This document shows, piece by piece, positions 62,112 through 64,000 of a DNA stretch of 64,000 bases. The stretch is taken from NCBI GenBank assembly GCA_002352105.1, contig DEHV01000044.1:19095-83094 (forward strand), read 5' to 3'. The position numbers and the translations under genes are program-made. Each line of letters opens with the position of its first letter. Positions within the stretch are counted from its first letter, which is position 1. A model generated the notes under the pieces. The model made no database searches. It saw only the letters and a program-made list of their open reading frames with translations, and was not told the origin of the DNA. This DNA is from Chitinophagaceae bacterium UBA2791 (GTDB lineage: Bacteria; Bacteroidota; Bacteroidia; Chitinophagales; Chitinophagaceae).

Positions 62112-62381
62112 TCAGGAGAGACTTTCTTTTACTTTATTGTATTTTTCTTCAGCGTTAGCCTGCAGTTCTTTTGCGCCTTTGTTGGCCTTGCGCGTTAGCT
62201 TTTTTAATTCGGATTTGCTTTCGGCAAACATATCGGCTACCTGGCAGGCCCAGTCATTTGCCGCGTCTTTTACTTTTTTCCTGATATCTTTTCCTTTCTG
62301 GGGGGCGAGAAGCATTCCCACGGCAGCCCCCGCCGCTGCGGCTCCTATCAGCCCTAATAAGATTTTCGATGATTTGTTCAT
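62112..62381 (-). CDS. YtxH domain-containing protein
   Basis: 89 residues. The N-terminal membrane segment with small residues (LLGLIGAAAAGAAVGMLLAP) is followed by the YtxH tail (QKGKDIRKKVKDAANDWACQ) and a Lys/Glu-rich helix. Such proteins are induced by envelope and general stress. Three 11-bp direct repeats lie just upstream. Confidence 0.88.
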   Translation of the reverse strand: MNKSSKILLGLIGAAAAGAAVGMLLAPQKGKDIRKKVKDAANDWACQVADMFAESKSELKKLTRKANKGAKELQANAEEKYNKVKESLS

Positions 62382-62401
62382 ATTGATGATTTTAGGATGA
62401 A

Positions 62402-62434
62402 TAATTATCTCGTAATTATCTCGTAATTATCTCG
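62402..62434. repeat. Three tandem 11-bp repeats in the ytxH/receiver intergenic region
   Basis: TAATTATCTCG occurs three times head-to-tail with no gaps. The 11-bp period puts each copy on the same face of the helix. The repeats end 21 bases upstream of the ytxH start and lie 181 bases upstream of the receiver gene. They may be operator copies. Confidence 0.7.
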
Positions 62435-62614
62435 ACCCATGCCATCCGGTTGGGCCTACAGTCATTGATTTGTAAGAGATTAAATATTTATGCCGGATAA
62501 AACAGGATTCGGGAACGGGAATTATTTTGCTATATAGGCCATTCTTGTGTATTAAATTCTACAAATTCTGCGTTTTAAGACTGGTAAGAAATTTTCTATA
62601 TTTATACTCTAATT

Positions 62615-62959
62615 ATGATAGACAGGAAGAAAGCGCTGATAATCGACGATGAAGTGGATTTGTGTCTGCTTCTGAAAAACTATCTCAAGCGAAGGAATTA
62701 CGACGTGTATTATTCGCATACGCTGGAAGAAGGGTTAAGCCAATTTAGCGAAGTGATGCCTGATGTCCTTTTCCTGGATAATAACCTGCCCGATGGTTTC
62801 GGGTGGGACAAGGCAGTTGACCTTCTTGAGCAATGTCCCGACCTCCAGGTGCATCTCATCAGCGCCTATGGGCCAAATGTGCCCGAAAAGCTCGCCGCCG
62901 GTTTTAAGGTCTGGGAAAAACCGCTGACCTTGAGAGAACTTGATCATTATCTTCAATAA
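62615..62959 (+). CDS. Stand-alone receiver-domain response regulator
   Basis: 114 residues, a single receiver domain: acidic pair in IIDDEVDL, phospho-acceptor Asp55 in VLFLDNNLPDGFG, Ser in HLISAYG and Lys in VWEKPLTLREL. No output domain. It probably works by protein contact in a phosphorelay, perhaps with the kinases of the rpoN operon (inference). Confidence 0.88.
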   Translation: MIDRKKALIIDDEVDLCLLLKNYLKRRNYDVYYSHTLEEGLSQFSEVMPDVLFLDNNLPDGFGWDKAVDLLEQCPDLQVHLISAYGPNVPEKLAAGFKVWEKPLTLRELDHYLQ

Positions 62960-63157
62960 ATGCCGGCATCCGCCGCTGCAATTCAGGCTTTTTAAAATCA
63001 TTTATTTACGTCTTCCCGAATGGCGATAGCCCCTTCGTTGCGGTTGTTCTTCCCCGCTTGCTTTTTCCCGCGATTTTAGCTGGCAATCCATTAGTGTCCT
63101 ATCTTTATCAAAGCGGCGTCGGTTGCCGACTACATTATAAACCCGAAACATATCGTC

Positions 63158-64000
63158 ATGAGGACCCTTCTGCTATTCTTGTTATTGCCGGTGTTTTCTT
63201 TTGCGCAGAGTATTGATTCTGCCTGGTTTGCCCAACACTATGTAAAGAAAGAAACTTATATCCCTATGCGCGACGGGGTAAAGCTGTTCACGAGCATCTA
63301 CATGCCGAAGGACAAGACAAAGGCCGGTCCTATCCTGTTGTCGAGAACCCCCTATTCCTGCAAACCTTATGGGGAGGAATATGCCGATCACTACTGGAAA
63401 TCGTACCATCAGCAATACCTCAGGGAAGGATATATTATGGTCAAGCAGGATGTGCGGGGAAGATGGATGAGCGAAGGGGAGTTTGTAAATGTGCGTCCCT
63501 TTATCCCGAAGAAAAGCGCCGCGTCGATAGACGAGTCGACCGATTCGTACGACACGATCGACTGGCTGGTGAAAAACATCGAGAACAACAATGGGAACGT
63601 GGGCGTTTTTGGCATTTCCTATCCCGGGTTTTATTCCACTATGGCCGCCGCAAGCGCCCACCCGGCGCTGAAAGCTGTAAGTCCCCAGGCGCCGGTGACC
63701 AATTGGTTTATCGGGGATGATTTTCACCACAACGGCGCTTTTTTCCAAATGGACGCCTTTGCATTTTATTCGGTGTTTGGCAAACCCAGGCCCGCTCCCA
63801 CGCAGGAAACGCCTGCTCCGTTCAACTATTATACTGCTGATAATTATAAATTTTACCTCGAAGCAGGTACGCTGCAGAACCTTTCGAAATACATGGGAGA
63901 TAGCATTGCTTTCTGGAAGGAACTGATGAGCCATCCCAACTACGACGCCTGGTGGAAGGCCAGGGATGCGCGGATAGCCACTCACAATCTGAAGCCCGCC
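63158..64000 (+). CDS. CocE/NonD family S15-type hydrolase, N-terminal part (3' end outside window)
   Basis: 281 codons remain open at the window end. Signal peptide MRTLLLFLLLPVFSFAQ is followed by the family start (YIPMRDGVKLFTSIYMPKD), DVRGRWMSEGEF, and the nucleophile elbow GVFGISYPGFYS. This is the S15/CocE alpha/beta hydrolase fold of Xaa-Pro dipeptidyl-peptidases and cocaine-esterase-like enzymes. The lid and C-terminal jelly-roll lie outside the window. Secreted; substrate unknown. Confidence 0.88.
   Translation, partial: MRTLLLFLLLPVFSFAQSIDSAWFAQHYVKKETYIPMRDGVKLFTSIYMPKDKTKAGPILLSRTPYSCKPYGEEYADHYWKSYHQQYLREGYIMVKQDVRGRWMSEGEFVNVRPFIPKKSAASIDESTDSYDTIDWLVKNIENNNGNVGVFGISYPGFYSTMAAASAHPALKAVSPQAPVTNWFIGDDFHHNGAFFQMDAFAFYSVFGKPRPAPTQETPAPFNYYTADNYKFYLEAGTLQNLSKYMGDSIAFWKELMSHPNYDAWWKARDARIATHNLKPA

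Noticed and set aside
1..64000. CRISPR arrays, insertion sequences, rRNA or tRNA genes
   Set aside because: No regularly spaced repeats, transposase-like proteins, terminal inverted repeats or recognisable RNA gene consensus were found by reading.

Overview
The window looks like chromosomal DNA of a Bacteroidota bacterium, most likely of the Chitinophagaceae type (family-level placement is inference). The signs are promoters with a TAnnTTTG -7 element, start codons without clear Shine-Dalgarno sequences, a lipoprotein-type clade II nitrous oxide reductase, a CusA-TolC fusion, a precorrin-2 dehydrogenase/TSUP fusion and a receiver-Crp regulator. No IS element, phage, CRISPR array, tRNA or rRNA was seen. 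Both window edges cut genes.

Layout. (1) 1-7.4 kb, + strand: a carbohydrate or sugar-acid catabolic cluster with two paralogous glycosidase-like proteins, a D-lyxose isomerase-like cupin, an MFS carrier, a DapA/NanA-type aldolase, an SDR and a Gfo/Idh/MocA oxidoreductase. (2) 7.5-10.1 kb: a 7TMR-DISM histidine kinase and its LuxR-type regulator. (3) 10.1-29 kb: a nitrogen-oxide respiration and nitrosative-stress island. One - strand block encodes a di-iron RIC protein, a DUF2249 protein, an NnrS/CcoN-like membrane protein, a DUF59 protein, an NsrR-like Rrf2 regulator and a 596-residue orphan. It is followed by a nos block (cytochrome c, nosZ, nosL, nosD, nosF, nosY). Divergent from nos lie a second haem-copper-like membrane protein, a second RIC-like protein, and a PAS kinase with a receiver-Crp regulator. 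(4) 29-35 kb: a CusB / CusA-TolC metal efflux system with its small leader protein. (5) 35-40.6 kb: a SulP transporter, a methyltransferase, an SGNH hydrolase, a DUF1080 protein and a sterol-desaturase-family protein. (6) 40.7-49 kb: assimilatory sulfate reduction (APS reductase, cysDN, serine acetyltransferase, siroheme genes, cysJ), preceded by a short polycysteine leader peptide. (7) 49-52 kb: methionine genes (metX, osmC, metZ). (8) 52-55.2 kb: small stress and envelope genes. (9) 55.4-61 kb: rpoN co-oriented with an NtrC-type activator and two kinases. (10) 61-62.4 kb: an envelope-stress trio (YtxH, holin-like, hypothetical). A stand-alone receiver and the start of an S15-family peptidase close the window.

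How it fits together. The nos block reduces N2O and needs electrons (cytochrome c, membrane proteins) and copper (NosDFYL). The Rrf2 regulator, the RIC proteins and a perfect 26-bp operator form a likely NO-responsive unit. The PAS-kinase/receiver-Crp pair and two identical-arm ATGAC-N4-GTCAT sites between the divergent nos promoters suggest a redox-responsive activation circuit. The sulfate cluster makes sulfide for cysteine and methionine. The most striking feature is the 23-residue leader at 40790-40861, which carries seven cysteines, overlaps a stable hairpin and sits directly ahead of cysH. It looks like a cysteine-sensing attenuator.
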